Source of the DNA: Planctomycetota bacterium | GTDB lineage: Bacteria > Planctomycetota > MHYJ01 > JACQXL01 | NCBI GenBank assembly: GCA_016208805.1 | Contig: JACQXL010000097.1 | Coordinates: forward strand, 2,780-35,167 | DNA length: 32,388 nt | Direction of reading: 5' to 3' | In this document: positions 7,911 to 15,667 of the stretch, piece by piece | How the letters are laid out: the number at the start of each line of letters is the position of its first letter | Position numbering within the stretch: position 1 is the stretch's first letter | The notes under the pieces: generated by a model | Told to the model about the DNA's origin: nothing | Database searches by the model: none | The model's input: only the letters and a program-made list of their open reading frames with translations | Translations under genes and position numbers: made by a program

Positions 7911-8858
7911 TCATAAGGTTGGCGAATTATTTCTGGACGATAACGCAACGCAGTTTTTGCCCTTCCGTTTTGCCTCGTAAAGGGCGGTATCAGCATAACG
8001 GATTAGTTCCGTACCGTCTTTGACCTCAGGAGAATAATAACATACGCCAAGACTGACTGTGAGATGAAATGGCTCTTTGGCGTTACAGCCGCGGAACGGG
8101 TAACTCTGAATCGCCTTGCGGATATTTTCAGCCATTTGATGCGATTCCCGGCTGTTGGTCTCCGGCAGGATAATCAGGAATTCCTCGCCGCCGTAACGGG
8201 CCGGAACGTCAACCGGGCGGATGTGATTCATAATCAGCCGGGCAATCTGCTGGAGACCTTCATCGCCGGATAAATGACCGCAGGTATCGTTGTAGTTCTT
8301 GAAGTCGTCAATATCCATCATAATTACAGACAACTGATGGTTGAACTGCCGGGCCCGGCTGATTTCCTGTTCAATGCGTTCCTTGATATACGCCTGGTTA
8401 TACAGGTCGGTTAGCCCGTCCTTCATCGCCAGCCGGACAAGTTTCTTATTGGCCTCGGCCAATTCCCGGGCATATTTATCCGCCTCTTCCATCTTGTGCT
8501 GGAGTTCCTGGAAGACGCCCGTAAAATAATGGCTGAGTTTTTCCACTTCGTTGCCGGTGACCAGTTTTATGTCATCGCGCACCACCCGGCTGTATGATTG
8601 TTCCGTCTGTTCGGCCAGTTGCACGATGGAAGAAACCGAACGGTAGAGCAACATCAGCCCGGCCAGCGACATCACAATCAGGCCGCCGCCGCCCAAGAGC
8701 AGGGTTATCCGTCCGGCAAATGACTGGTTTAATCTGGGGAGCAACGATGATAGGGAGTCATTGCTGGCCAGATAAACCATGAATAACAGCGGAATAACCG
8801 ATAATAATGTATAGGCAATCCAGATTTTGGATTTGAGGCGCTTCTGGTAGATGCTCAT
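7911..8858 (-). CDS. Membrane diguanylate cyclase (GGDEF domain)
   Basis: This 315-residue protein has two N-terminal membrane helices (about 12-28 and 50-70), a linker resembling HAMP/coiled coil (QTEQSYSRVV to EEADKYARELAEANKKL), and a C-terminal GGDEF domain from about residue 140. The active-site loop is RYGGEEF (223-227). The inhibitory I-site RPVD lies exactly five residues upstream, so product feedback is expected. It makes cyclic di-GMP from two GTP at the inner membrane. The domain includes DGLTDLYNQAYIKERIEQE, the usual start of the cyclase fold. It is the first gene of the minus-strand polysaccharide operon, suggesting that the locus is tied to c-di-GMP control of surface polysaccharide. 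That link is inferred from position only. Confidence 0.92.
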   Translation of the reverse strand: MSIYQKRLKSKIWIAYTLLSVIPLLFMVYLASNDSLSSLLPRLNQSFAGRITLLLGGGGLIVMSLAGLMLLYRSVSSIVQLAEQTEQSYSRVVRDDIKLVTGNEVEKLSHYFTGVFQELQHKMEEADKYARELAEANKKLVRLAMKDGLTDLYNQAYIKERIEQEISRARQFNHQLSVIMMDIDDFKNYNDTCGHLSGDEGLQQIARLIMNHIRPVDVPARYGGEEFLIILPETNSRESHQMAENIRKAIQSYPFRGCNAKEPFHLTVSLGVCYYSPEVKDGTELIRYADTALYEAKRKGKNCVALSSRNNSPTL

Positions 8859-8914
8859 TAGGATTTCTTAACAGGTTTTGGGCGTCCTGTAAATATTTTT
8901 AGTCCTTTTTTGTA

Positions 8915-8943
8915 TTGACAGGTAGACAGATATGAGATATGAA
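8915..8943 (+). promoter_or_regulatory. Candidate sigma70-type promoter for the HEAT/aroC/ABC genes
   Basis: TTGACA (8915-8920) and TATGAA (8938-8943) are separated by 17 nt in the divergent gap between the GGDEF gene and the plus-strand genes. Transcription would start close to 8950, immediately before the ATG at 8953, giving an almost leaderless message. This rests on consensus match alone. Confidence 0.4.
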
Positions 8944-9099
8944 ATACAGGATATGCATCGCAAATTGATAAGCATTATGGTAATTCCGGGATTGTTCTTT
9001 GCCTTGAGCACCTGCCGGAGCAAGGAGTTGATACCTACCCTGGAGAGCGGCAAGGTGCCCGGCGATAAGATAGCGCCGATTGAAACCTACAGCGAATGA
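8932..9099 (+). pseudogene. Exported-protein leader out of frame with the HEAT/TPR gene
   Basis: In this frame the sequence from the ATG at 8953 (an alternative in-frame ATG is at 8932) encodes HRKLISIMVIPGLFFALSTC and then a polar stretch ending at TGA 9097-9099. The positively charged start, hydrophobic core and Cys resemble a signal or lipoprotein leader, although the residue before Cys is Thr, which is not ideal for a lipobox. The 9080-11131 frame opens immediately after an in-frame TAG and has only a TTG start without a ribosome-binding site. A one-base shift near 9090 would join leader and HEAT protein into one exported protein. The most likely explanations are a frameshift mutation or a sequencing error. 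Confidence 0.5.
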
Positions 9100-11131
9100 T
9101 GCGGTTATCCAGGCCGTGCTTAAGGCATTGTCCGACCCTTCGGCAGTGAGCCCGATATTTGCCTCAGGGCGAACCTGTAACAAACCCGGCGCATTAAAGC
9201 CAGACCAGTTCCTGGAACAGATTATTATTGTCCTGGCCGAGCGTAATGAGTCGTTCCAGCCATACATCTTCAAGATATTCCAGCAGGCGGACAACGAGAA
9301 ACTGACCAAATTGCTGCTGGTCCAACTAAATCAGCCGGAAAAACCCGAACCGGTCCGGCAGAAACTGGTCAAAGGATTGGCCTATGCGCCCAGTAAAAAG
9401 AGCATTCCGTTTCTGATAGGGTTGCTGACCAACCGCAAGAGCGACCTTAATACCGAGATTGGCCGGACGCTTTATGCCATCGCTTACCAGAGTTTTGCCA
9501 CACGGGAAGAATGGGTAAAATGGTGGGAGAGCAACCGCAACCAGCCGCGGGAGAAATGGCTTGATGATGTCCTGGTGAGTTATCTGGAGACTATCCGGAA
9601 AAAAGACAGCAGAATCAAGCAACTTGAAGAAACAATCGCCTCGCTCAAGATAGACCTGCTGAAAATGCGGCTGGCCGAGGCCAGGCGTGTGCTGGATGCC
9701 AATGCCGAAACCGGCCTGCTTACCCAGGCGCTTGACGACGAAGCCGTCGCCATAAAGAAATATGCCCTTGAACAGATAAAACAAATGGATAAAGAACAGG
9801 CCAGGAAGTTAATGCCCAAACTGATTGAAATCACAAGCCGTTTCTATAACGGTGCATCAAGCGTCGAGGCGCCAAACCCGACGCTCGGCTTCCGAACCGG
9901 CCCGGCCGCCGAAGAAATCCAGTTAATGATTATTACACTTATTTCAGAACTGGGCGGAGAAAAAGAGGTACCAGTCCTGATAACTATATTTAATAATTCT
10001 AACTCGGCCGCCGTGCGTAACCGGATTATTCAAGCATTAGGGCGGATAGCCAGCCCGCTGGCCGTACCGCATCTGTTGACGCTTCTTAATTGGGAGACGC
10101 CCCAGGAAACAGTCCTGCTGGTGATAGAGGCACTGGGAAAAATTAAGTCCGGGGATGCGCTTCCGAAACTGCATGAATATCTCAACGCGCCGGAAACGCA
10201 GAAGAACGAGACTGTCTGCCGGGCTATCATTGACGTGCTGGGAGATTTCAAGGATATTTCCAGCAACGAAGTTATCGTGAAATTCCTTGATGACCGGCGC
10301 CAGAAATGCCGCTGGTCCGCGGCCAACTCACTCGGTAAAATCGGTACGCCGGAAACCGCGCCTCATCTGGTTAAACTGCTGCAGGATGAGTTTGCCGATA
10401 TCCGGCAGGTGGCCGTGGAGGCGCTGGGTAACCTGGGCAATAAAGCAGTTATAGCGGATTTGGCGAGAGTGCTGACGGCCGACAAAGACAGCCGCACCCG
10501 CCAACTGGCCGCCGTGGCCATCGGTAAATTCAAGGATAAGGAAACTTTAAATGCGTTGTTGCCGGCTTTGAGCGACTCTGACGAAAGTGTTGTCATTGCG
10601 GTCTGGTCAGCCATTAACGGTATCCTGGAGGCCAGCCCGGATTCGTTGCCTGAGACCGCCCAAAAACTGGAAGGGATGGGCCAGATTGCCCGCGCCGCAG
10701 AGGTCTATCAGAAGATTGTTAACCATCCTAATTTCAAGGATAAAGAGATGGAAAACCGCGGTAAATTGGGCCGCCTGTTGATTCATCTGAAGCAATATAA
10801 GGAAGCGTTGGAACACTTACAGAAAGCGGCCAATCATTTAGCCGACAAACTTGACTTCACTCTCTTATTAATTGAGTGCTATAAAAACCTGGGAATGTAT
10901 GACCAGGCCTTGCATTCCTGCGACGAACTTCTAAAGGACACCAAGGCAGAAACGCCGCTCTGGTGGAACCTAACCATAGAGCAAGTTTCCTTGCTTAGTC
11001 TGAAGAAAGATTATAATACCGCTCTGGAGAAGATAAACAAACTCCTTACGGCCAATTCACTGCCGGCAGATAAAAAAACCAGGTTGGAAGGATTAAAGAA
11101 AGATTGCGAGAAGGCATTGGCTCCGCAATAA
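9080..11131 (+). CDS. HEAT-repeat and TPR scaffold protein (5' end probably frameshifted)
   Basis: The 683-residue translation has an N-terminal alpha-helical repeat region (LLVQLNQPEKPEPVRQKLVK), a WVKWWESN segment, and a charged coiled coil at about 150-200 (IRKKDSRIKQLEETIASLK). A long block of HEAT repeats follows at about 205-510 (VLITIFNNSNSAAVRNRIIQ, TAPHLVKLLQDEFADIRQVA). TPR-like helical pairs end the protein (EALEHLQKAANHLADKLDF, DQALHSCDELLKD). Such proteins are protein-protein interaction scaffolds with no catalytic residues. The TTG start at 9080 is a computational choice. The true start is probably the leader at 8953 in another frame, which would place the protein in the envelope. 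The gene ends 3 nt before aroC, suggesting co-transcription. Confidence 0.8.
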   Translation: MKPTANDAVIQAVLKALSDPSAVSPIFASGRTCNKPGALKPDQFLEQIIIVLAERNESFQPYIFKIFQQADNEKLTKLLLVQLNQPEKPEPVRQKLVKGLAYAPSKKSIPFLIGLLTNRKSDLNTEIGRTLYAIAYQSFATREEWVKWWESNRNQPREKWLDDVLVSYLETIRKKDSRIKQLEETIASLKIDLLKMRLAEARRVLDANAETGLLTQALDDEAVAIKKYALEQIKQMDKEQARKLMPKLIEITSRFYNGASSVEAPNPTLGFRTGPAAEEIQLMIITLISELGGEKEVPVLITIFNNSNSAAVRNRIIQALGRIASPLAVPHLLTLLNWETPQETVLLVIEALGKIKSGDALPKLHEYLNAPETQKNETVCRAIIDVLGDFKDISSNEVIVKFLDDRRQKCRWSAANSLGKIGTPETAPHLVKLLQDEFADIRQVAVEALGNLGNKAVIADLARVLTADKDSRTRQLAAVAIGKFKDKETLNALLPALSDSDESVVIAVWSAINGILEASPDSLPETAQKLEGMGQIARAAEVYQKIVNHPNFKDKEMENRGKLGRLLIHLKQYKEALEHLQKAANHLADKLDFTLLLIECYKNLGMYDQALHSCDELLKDTKAETPLWWNLTIEQVSLLSLKKDYNTALEKINKLLTANSLPADKKTRLEGLKKDCEKALAPQ

Positions 11132-11134
11132 GTT

Positions 11135-12331
11135 ATGAGTTTATCATACCTAACTACCGGCGAATCACACGGTCAGGCGATTATCACGGTGGTCTCCGGC
11201 CTGCCCTGCGGCCTGGAAATAAATGCCAACCTGATAAATGCCGAGTTAAACCGCAGGCGGCTGGCGGCCGGGCGCGGACCCCGGATGAAAACCGAGACAG
11301 ATAAAATAGAAATCCTGACCGGCCTGCGGAAAGGCAAGACCATCGGTACACCGGTAACGCTGGTTATCTATAACAATAAATACAAAATAGACACGTTAAG
11401 GCCGCTGACTAAATTAAGGCCGGGTCATATTGATATGGCCGGTGCGATGAAATTATTGAGTTACGATGCCCGCCAGGCGGCTGAGCGGGCCAGCGCCCGC
11501 GAGACGGCCGGGCGCGTGGCCGCCGGCGCACTCACTAAAATATTGCTTAACCGATTTAATATCGCGGTATTGGGCTATACTACCGAGATTGCCGGCTACC
11601 CGGCCGCCTGCGCAGCCGGTTCTTATAACTTAATCAGGAAACAACGCGATTCAGCGCCGTTTTATTCCACGGATAAAACCGCTGTGGCTCAATGGATAAG
11701 ATTAATAACCAAAGCACGGGAACAGGGCGATACATTGGGTGGCGTAGTTGAAGTCGCCGCCTTTGGCGTGCCGGTCGGGCTGGGTGACCATACCCAGTGG
11801 GATAACCGGCTGGACGGCAGGATTGCCCGGGCGCTTATGGCTATCCCGGCAGTCAAGGGCGTGGAAATCGGACTGGGGTTCGGCTATAGCAGTCTTAACG
11901 GTTCACGGAGTAACGATTTATTCCGGCTAAAAGGCAGTTTGTCCTTAATGGAAGGTAATTGGCCAAACTACCTTAAGGGCAACCGACCTGTAAAAAATAC
12001 TGGTTATGGATGGCTGCACCAGACCAATTATGCCGGCGGCATAGAAGGCGGGCTGGCCAACGGCGAGACCATCGTGGCTCGCGCCGTGGTCAAGGCCATC
12101 CCGACGTTAAGCAAGCCCCTGAATAGTATTGATTTAGTTACCCGAAAGTCCTGCCGGGCGCAGGTGGAATCGGCCGACGTCTGCGCGGCGCCGGCCGCCT
12201 CGGTGATTGCCGAGAATGTGGTTGCCTTTGAATTGGCCCGGGCATTTACGGATAAATTCGGCGCTGATACGCTCCAGGAAGCACAATATAACTTTGCAAA
12301 CTACCGCAGATTATTAAGGAAACTGTATTAA
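11135..12331 (+). CDS. aroC: Chorismate synthase
   Basis: The protein begins MSLSYLTTGESHGQA, matching the FMN-binding N-terminal signature of chorismate synthase. RPGHIDMAGAMKLLSYDARQ followed by ERASARETAGRVAAGAL, then the GGIEGGLANGE loop and the C-terminal SADVCAAPAASV block, are the other conserved signatures. The enzyme converts 5-enolpyruvylshikimate-3-phosphate to chorismate in the cytoplasm, the last shared step of aromatic amino-acid synthesis. At 398 residues it is slightly longer than the common 350-390. The start ATG is 3 nt after the HEAT gene stop. No other shikimate gene is nearby, so its placement with an exporter and a HEAT protein is not obviously pathway-based. Confidence 0.95.
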   Translation: MSLSYLTTGESHGQAIITVVSGLPCGLEINANLINAELNRRRLAAGRGPRMKTETDKIEILTGLRKGKTIGTPVTLVIYNNKYKIDTLRPLTKLRPGHIDMAGAMKLLSYDARQAAERASARETAGRVAAGALTKILLNRFNIAVLGYTTEIAGYPAACAAGSYNLIRKQRDSAPFYSTDKTAVAQWIRLITKAREQGDTLGGVVEVAAFGVPVGLGDHTQWDNRLDGRIARALMAIPAVKGVEIGLGFGYSSLNGSRSNDLFRLKGSLSLMEGNWPNYLKGNRPVKNTGYGWLHQTNYAGGIEGGLANGETIVARAVVKAIPTLSKPLNSIDLVTRKSCRAQVESADVCAAPAASVIAENVVAFELARAFTDKFGADTLQEAQYNFANYRRLLRKLY

Positions 12332-12340
12332 ACTGCCACT

Positions 12341-14293
12341 ATGAACCGCTCTATTAAATTATTGAATTATTTATACGGCTTCGCCCGGCACTACTGGTTC
12401 CTGATTATTGTTGCGATTATTTCCATATTCCTGTATAGCGCGATTTCATCGGGCCGGGCGTTGTTGCTTAAACCATTCTCCGATGCCTTGGGGATTACCT
12501 TTTCGGATAAAGGAATAGGCGCGTCTTCTGCTAATCAGCCATCTCAAATCACGGTACCTTTTGAATCCTTGATTAAAGGCGATACGTCGGAGCAAACCCT
12601 TCTACGCATTGCCGTAATCTTCTTCGCAATGACTTTGTTGGTGGTTATTCTCGGATACATCAAGGAGTTTCTCCAGGAATATATCACGGCCAAAATAGTG
12701 ATTGATATCAGGAACAAGGTTTGCAGCCATCTGATGAACCTTTCTATCAGGTTTTTCCAGGATAAGAAATCCGGCGACCTGCTTTCCCGGCTGACCAACG
12801 ATATCTCTATTACCCAGGGCGCTATCCAGTTCCTTTTCGGCGATATGATTCAGCAACCGCTGATGATTCTGATGGCCTTCGGCTATATGCTGATGATTGA
12901 CTGGAAGATAACCCTGCTCATCATCGTTATTACGCCGCTTTTGGCGATGCCGATGATAATCTTCGGCAAGAAGATTAAGAAATACCGCCACAAGAGTCTG
13001 GTAAAATTAGGCGATGTGACCGAATCTATGCACCAGATATTCACCGGCATTAAGGTGGTCAAAACCTTCCAGATGGAAGATAAGGAAAAGGAAGACCTGG
13101 ACAAAGAGCACCGGGCATTCTTCCGCAAGTTCCTCGGCGTGGTTCGCGCTATTGCCCTGATAGTCAGCACCATAGAACTGGTCGGCGGTATTCTGGTGTT
13201 GGTGTTCGCCGTTGGGGCGGTGTATCTTATCAAAAACGGCCGGATAGATATGCCGACTGCGGTGACGCTTATGGGATTCTTATTCGTCGTTTCCAAACCT
13301 TTACGGATTATCGGCAAGACCTACGGCTCGCTCCAGGCATCCTTGAGCGGCGCCGACCGCGTCTTTGAACTGCTGGAATTAAAACCTGAACTGGTTGATG
13401 CGCCGGATGCCGGTGAGATGCCGGCCGGCTATAGTTCGGCTGTTAGTGAGTTACAGCCGACTATAGCCGGCAGTAATTCGCCCGCTCAAACTGCCGGCTA
13501 TAAAGAAATCATGTTTGATAAGGTCTGGTTTGCCTATGACCGGGAGCCGGTGTTGAAGAATATCAACCTTTCGGTCAAGCGGGGCGAGATTATTGCCGTG
13601 GTCGGACCGACCGGCTCGGGCAAATCAACCCTGCTTGACCTGATTGCCCGTTTCTACGACCCGACCCAGGGCGCTATCAGGATTGACGGTATTGACATAA
13701 GGAAAATCAGACTGGCATCACTGCTCAATCATATTGCCATTGTCGGGCAGGAGCCGTTTCTGTTCAATGCCAGCATCCGGGAAAATATCGGCTACGGCAG
13801 GCGTGACGCTACCGATGAAGAGATTCGGGCCGCGGCTAAAACGGCTTATATTGCGGATTTTATAGAGTCACTGCCGGAAAAATACCAGACCGTTATCGGC
13901 GAGCGGGGCGTAAAACTATCCGGTGGCGAGCGCCAGCGCATCGCCATCGCCCGGGCCATCCTCAAAAATCCGTCTATCTTGTTGCTGGACGAGGCCACCT
14001 CCGCGCTTGATACCGAGTCGGAAAAAATAGTCCAGTCCGCGCTCAATGAACTGATGATAGGTGGCAGTTTGAAGAATGAATTACTGTCACCTATAGTCGG
14101 CTGCAACTTCACAGGCAGCCGAACTAAAAGCCGGACCACCTTTGTCATCGCCCACCGGCTTTCTACGATTCAGCACGCCGACCGGATTATCGTGTTGGAT
14201 AAGGGCGAGATAGTGGAAGAAGGCAATCACCAGGCATTAGTCCAGAATAGCGGCTTGTATGCCCGGTTGCATCATCCTGACAGCACTTCGTGA
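12341..14293 (+). CDS. ABC exporter, MsbA-like half-transporter with two palindromic in-frame inserts
   Basis: The N-terminal about 340 residues form a six-helix type I exporter transmembrane domain, with helices starting at WFLIIVAIISIFLYSA and LMILMAFGYMLMI. The C-terminal nucleotide-binding domain has Walker A GPTGSGKST, signature LSGGERQRIAIARA, Walker B ILLLDEATSALD and H-loop FVIAHRLST. Members flip lipid A core, lipids or peptides out of the inner membrane; an MsbA-like role fits a diderm. Two extra segments are present. One lies in the linker between membrane and ATPase domains (around AGYSSAVSELQPTIAG). The other lies inside the ATPase domain between SALNELM and RTTFVIAHRL (IGGSLKNELLSPIVG...). 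Both are encoded by the same palindromic DNA element in opposite orientations. The reading frame stays open, so the protein may still work. Confidence 0.93.
   Translation: MNRSIKLLNYLYGFARHYWFLIIVAIISIFLYSAISSGRALLLKPFSDALGITFSDKGIGASSANQPSQITVPFESLIKGDTSEQTLLRIAVIFFAMTLLVVILGYIKEFLQEYITAKIVIDIRNKVCSHLMNLSIRFFQDKKSGDLLSRLTNDISITQGAIQFLFGDMIQQPLMILMAFGYMLMIDWKITLLIIVITPLLAMPMIIFGKKIKKYRHKSLVKLGDVTESMHQIFTGIKVVKTFQMEDKEKEDLDKEHRAFFRKFLGVVRAIALIVSTIELVGGILVLVFAVGAVYLIKNGRIDMPTAVTLMGFLFVVSKPLRIIGKTYGSLQASLSGADRVFELLELKPELVDAPDAGEMPAGYSSAVSELQPTIAGSNSPAQTAGYKEIMFDKVWFAYDREPVLKNINLSVKRGEIIAVVGPTGSGKSTLLDLIARFYDPTQGAIRIDGIDIRKIRLASLLNHIAIVGQEPFLFNASIRENIGYGRRDATDEEIRAAAKTAYIADFIESLPEKYQTVIGERGVKLSGGERQRIAIARAILKNPSILLLDEATSALDTESEKIVQSALNELMIGGSLKNELLSPIVGCNFTGSRTKSRTTFVIAHRLSTIQHADRIIVLDKGEIVEEGNHQALVQNSGLYARLHHPDSTS
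13424..13501. repeat. Double-hairpin palindromic element, copy 1, in-frame in the ABC exporter gene
   Basis: The 78-bp segment (26 codons) contains two adjacent inverted repeats. The first pairs GCCGGCTATAGTTCGGCTGT with ACAGCCGACTATAGCCGGC across a 9-nt loop. The second pairs ATAGCCGGCAGT with ACTGCCGGCTAT across a 15-nt loop. It codes for linker residues between the membrane and ATPase domains. The reverse complement of copy 2 aligns with it along most of its length. Confidence 0.85.
14057..14131. repeat. Double-hairpin palindromic element, copy 2, in-frame in the ABC ATPase domain
   Basis: ATAGGTGGCAGT pairs with ACTGTCACCTAT across a 14-nt loop, followed by a second arm pair, TAGTCGGCTG with CAGCCGAACTA. 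Order and sequence match copy 1 read on the opposite strand (for example GCAGCCGACTATAG and CAGTAATTC in reverse complement). The insert is about 75 bp, or 25 residues, between two conserved ATPase-domain blocks that are normally adjacent. Confidence 0.85.
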
Positions 14294-14306
14294 TGGCGGG
14301 ATAAAA

Positions 14307-14807
14307 TCACCTGAACCCGTCCCGCCTTGGCGGGAACGGGATTCTAACAGCCGCACTATAATCGTGTCCGATATCGGCCCGGCAGATGGACAAGAATACC
14401 AATTTTTTCCTGGAGTTATTAACGACCCGGTGTGCCTGGCCCGGGCGGGAATAAATAATTGCTCGCGGCTTTAATTGATGCGATTCAAATCGCTTGTTTC
14501 TGTCCTGAAGCAGCACCAGTCCGGTTCCCTCTATACCGACAATTACTTCTGCGGCATCAGGATTATAATGGAAGTGGCCCTTGGTGAAATAGCGTTCTTT
14601 GCCGATTTTGCCCGGATGGATAATTGTCGTGGCAAAGATGAGGTGTTCTCCTTTCTTTGGAACTTCGTATTCATAAACTTCGTAGAGAACCGGGTCGGAC
14701 TTAGATAGAATCTGCTTGACTGCTTTCCGGTCGGTGAAATAGTCCTTGAGGTCGCTCAGCCGGCGGGCGATATGTTTGCCGTAGGGCTTTCGCAAATCGG
14801 TTATCAT
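14307..14807 (-). CDS. Cupin-type glucose-6-phosphate isomerase
   Basis: This 166-residue protein contains the metal-binding cupin motif GHFHYNPDAAE and a second cupin histidine in RPGQAHRVVN. The arrangement ERYFTKGHFH...E...GTGLVLLQ matches the archaeal-type phosphoglucose isomerase family (Pfam GPI, PF06560), which interconverts glucose-6-phosphate and fructose-6-phosphate with a bound metal ion. It is unrelated to the common bacterial Pgi fold. Length is close to the family norm of about 190. The last residues (PFPPRRDGFR) are encoded by a GC palindrome at 14316-14340, so the native C-terminus may have been replaced. The gene converges on the ABC exporter with a 13-nt gap. No clear ribosome-binding site precedes the ATG. 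Confidence 0.85.
   Translation of the reverse strand: MITDLRKPYGKHIARRLSDLKDYFTDRKAVKQILSKSDPVLYEVYEYEVPKKGEHLIFATTIIHPGKIGKERYFTKGHFHYNPDAAEVIVGIEGTGLVLLQDRNKRFESHQLKPRAIIYSRPGQAHRVVNNSRKKLVFLSICRADIGHDYSAAVRIPFPPRRDGFR
14316..14340. repeat. Palindrome forming the 3' end of the cupin isomerase gene
   Basis: CCCGTCCCGCC and GGCGGGAACGGG form a near-perfect hairpin between the convergent ABC exporter and isomerase genes. It codes for the last residues of the isomerase and could act as a weak terminator for the exporter transcript, although no T-run follows. It belongs to the TCCCGCC/GGCGGGA repeat type seen in several genes of this window. Confidence 0.7.
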
Positions 14808-14860
14808 ATTGTTATTATTACTGAACTCTTGCCCTTACAGGATAAACGAAATGGGAAATA

Positions 14861-15037
14861 AACCACCCAAAAAGTGTCATTCTGAGCCCGTAGGGCGAAG
14901 AATCTCGTCCCAAACCCGCATAAAACGGAGATTCTTCACGGAGTTTACCCTGAGCGTAAGTAGATTCTTCGCTTCGCTCATAATGACAGTAAGCGAAGGG
15001 TTCAGAATGACAAAAGGGGCATTTCGCAAGAGTTCAG
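14861..15037 (+). repeat. Dispersed repeat, copy 1 (inverted relative to 23258-23400)
   Basis: The outer parts AACCACCCAAAAAGTGTCAT, then GTAGGGCGAAGAATCTCGTC, and the distal CAAAAGGGGCATTTCGCAAG are shared with the reverse complement of 23258-23400, with almost no differences. The central part (about 14940-15000) is a different palindrome-rich insert in each copy. There is no coding capacity beyond the spurious ORF 14809-15060. It occupies the first third of the 860-nt gap between the isomerase and the HTH gene. Confidence 0.85.
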
Positions 15038-15086
15038 TTATTAATGTCATATCGCAGTAGTGGTGTCAAATTTAATTTTAATTCGG

Positions 15087-15416
15087 CTTTTACCGGTGCG
15101 GGAACCATCCTGAGCCGTTGGGGGAATTACGCCGAGCCGTTGCGGGTACTACCCTGAACCGTTCCCGGACAGCCCCTGAGCCGTTCCCGGATAGCCCCTG
15201 AACCGTTGCCGGGTTATCTCGGAGCCGTTGCCGGATAACCCCTGAGCCGTTGCGGGATATTACCGCAACCATTGCTGGGGTATCCCTGAGCCGTTGGTAG
15301 ATAGCCCCGTAACCGTTGACAGGATACCCCTGAGCCGTTCAGCCCTACAGCCGCAACGGTGGACGGATAACTCCTGAACCGTTCCCGGAACTACCCCCGA
15401 CGGCTCACGGAACTAT
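15087..15416 (+). repeat. Tandem array 1: 15 units of exactly 22 bp
   Basis: Units start every 22 nt from 15087 (15109, 15131, 15153 and so on to 15395). The approximate consensus is CCTGAGCCGTTGCCGGATAG plus CC. The core GA(G/A)CCGTT is kept while individual units differ at many positions, yet no unit has gained or lost a base. Neighbouring units tend to alternate GAGCC and GAACC. There are no spacers, so it is not a CRISPR. It lies upstream of the HTH gene at 15668. Confidence 0.9.
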
Positions 15417-15667
15417 GGATGGGGGTATAGGGGAGGTAGGGATAGGGTATGGCCACCCCCTTTCCGGTTAAAAACCGCTTCCAGGGGGACGATTTGTGCG
15501 TAATTGCAGTATGTCCTAAAGGAAAATAGGCCATACTACCTTTAGGGAGGTGGAATTAAACTGGGATTTTGACGCTAAAAACTTGACTTTTGGGTGGCAA
15601 AGTTAAAATTACGGTTGACAGTCAAGCCCAAATTTAACATTGGACACAAAGGAGAGATGGTTTTTAT
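15417..15667 (+). promoter_or_regulatory. Leader of HTH gene 1: G-rich tract and conserved CTTGACTTTT element
   Basis: The region opens with a purine-rich tract (GGGTATAGGGGAGGTAGGGA) at about 15421-15452, then TTAAAAACCGCTTC. The interleaved-repeat element at 15508-15546 follows, then GAATTAAACTGGGATTTTGACGC and CTTGACTTTTGGG (from 15582). The same landmarks occur in the same order before HTH gene 2, except for the 15508-15546 element. TTGACT could serve as a -35, but no convincing -10 lies at 17 nt. AAAGGAG precedes the ATG at 15668 by about 13 nt. Confidence 0.6.
15508..15546. repeat. Interleaved inverted-repeat element, copy 1
   Basis: AGTATG (15508-15513) pairs with CATACT (15532-15537), and CCTAAAGG (15515-15522) pairs with CCTTTAGG (15539-15546), in the order a-b-a'-b'. 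The two pairings cross, so they are either a pseudoknot or two mutually exclusive hairpins. The second copy at 31217-31255 keeps b and b' identical while the a/a' pair changes on both sides. Confidence 0.75.

Noticed and set aside
8899-9309. 136-aa minus-strand ORF antisense to the HEAT gene start
   Set aside because: It overlaps the better-supported plus-strand coding sequence and has no recognisable domain.
14809-15060. 83-aa plus-strand ORF after the isomerase
   Set aside because: It translates the dispersed repeat shared with 23258-23400 (SEPVGRRISSQTRI), not a conserved protein.
15090-15272. 60-aa minus-strand ORF across array 1
   Set aside because: A by-product of the 22-bp repeat, with no start context or conserved protein features.
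15508-15546. Riboswitch or leader-peptide attenuator for HTH gene 1
   Set aside because: The same element lies before the unrelated ROK gene and within another repeat, and it is absent from the HTH gene 2 leader, so a mobile element is more likely than a gene-specific riboswitch.
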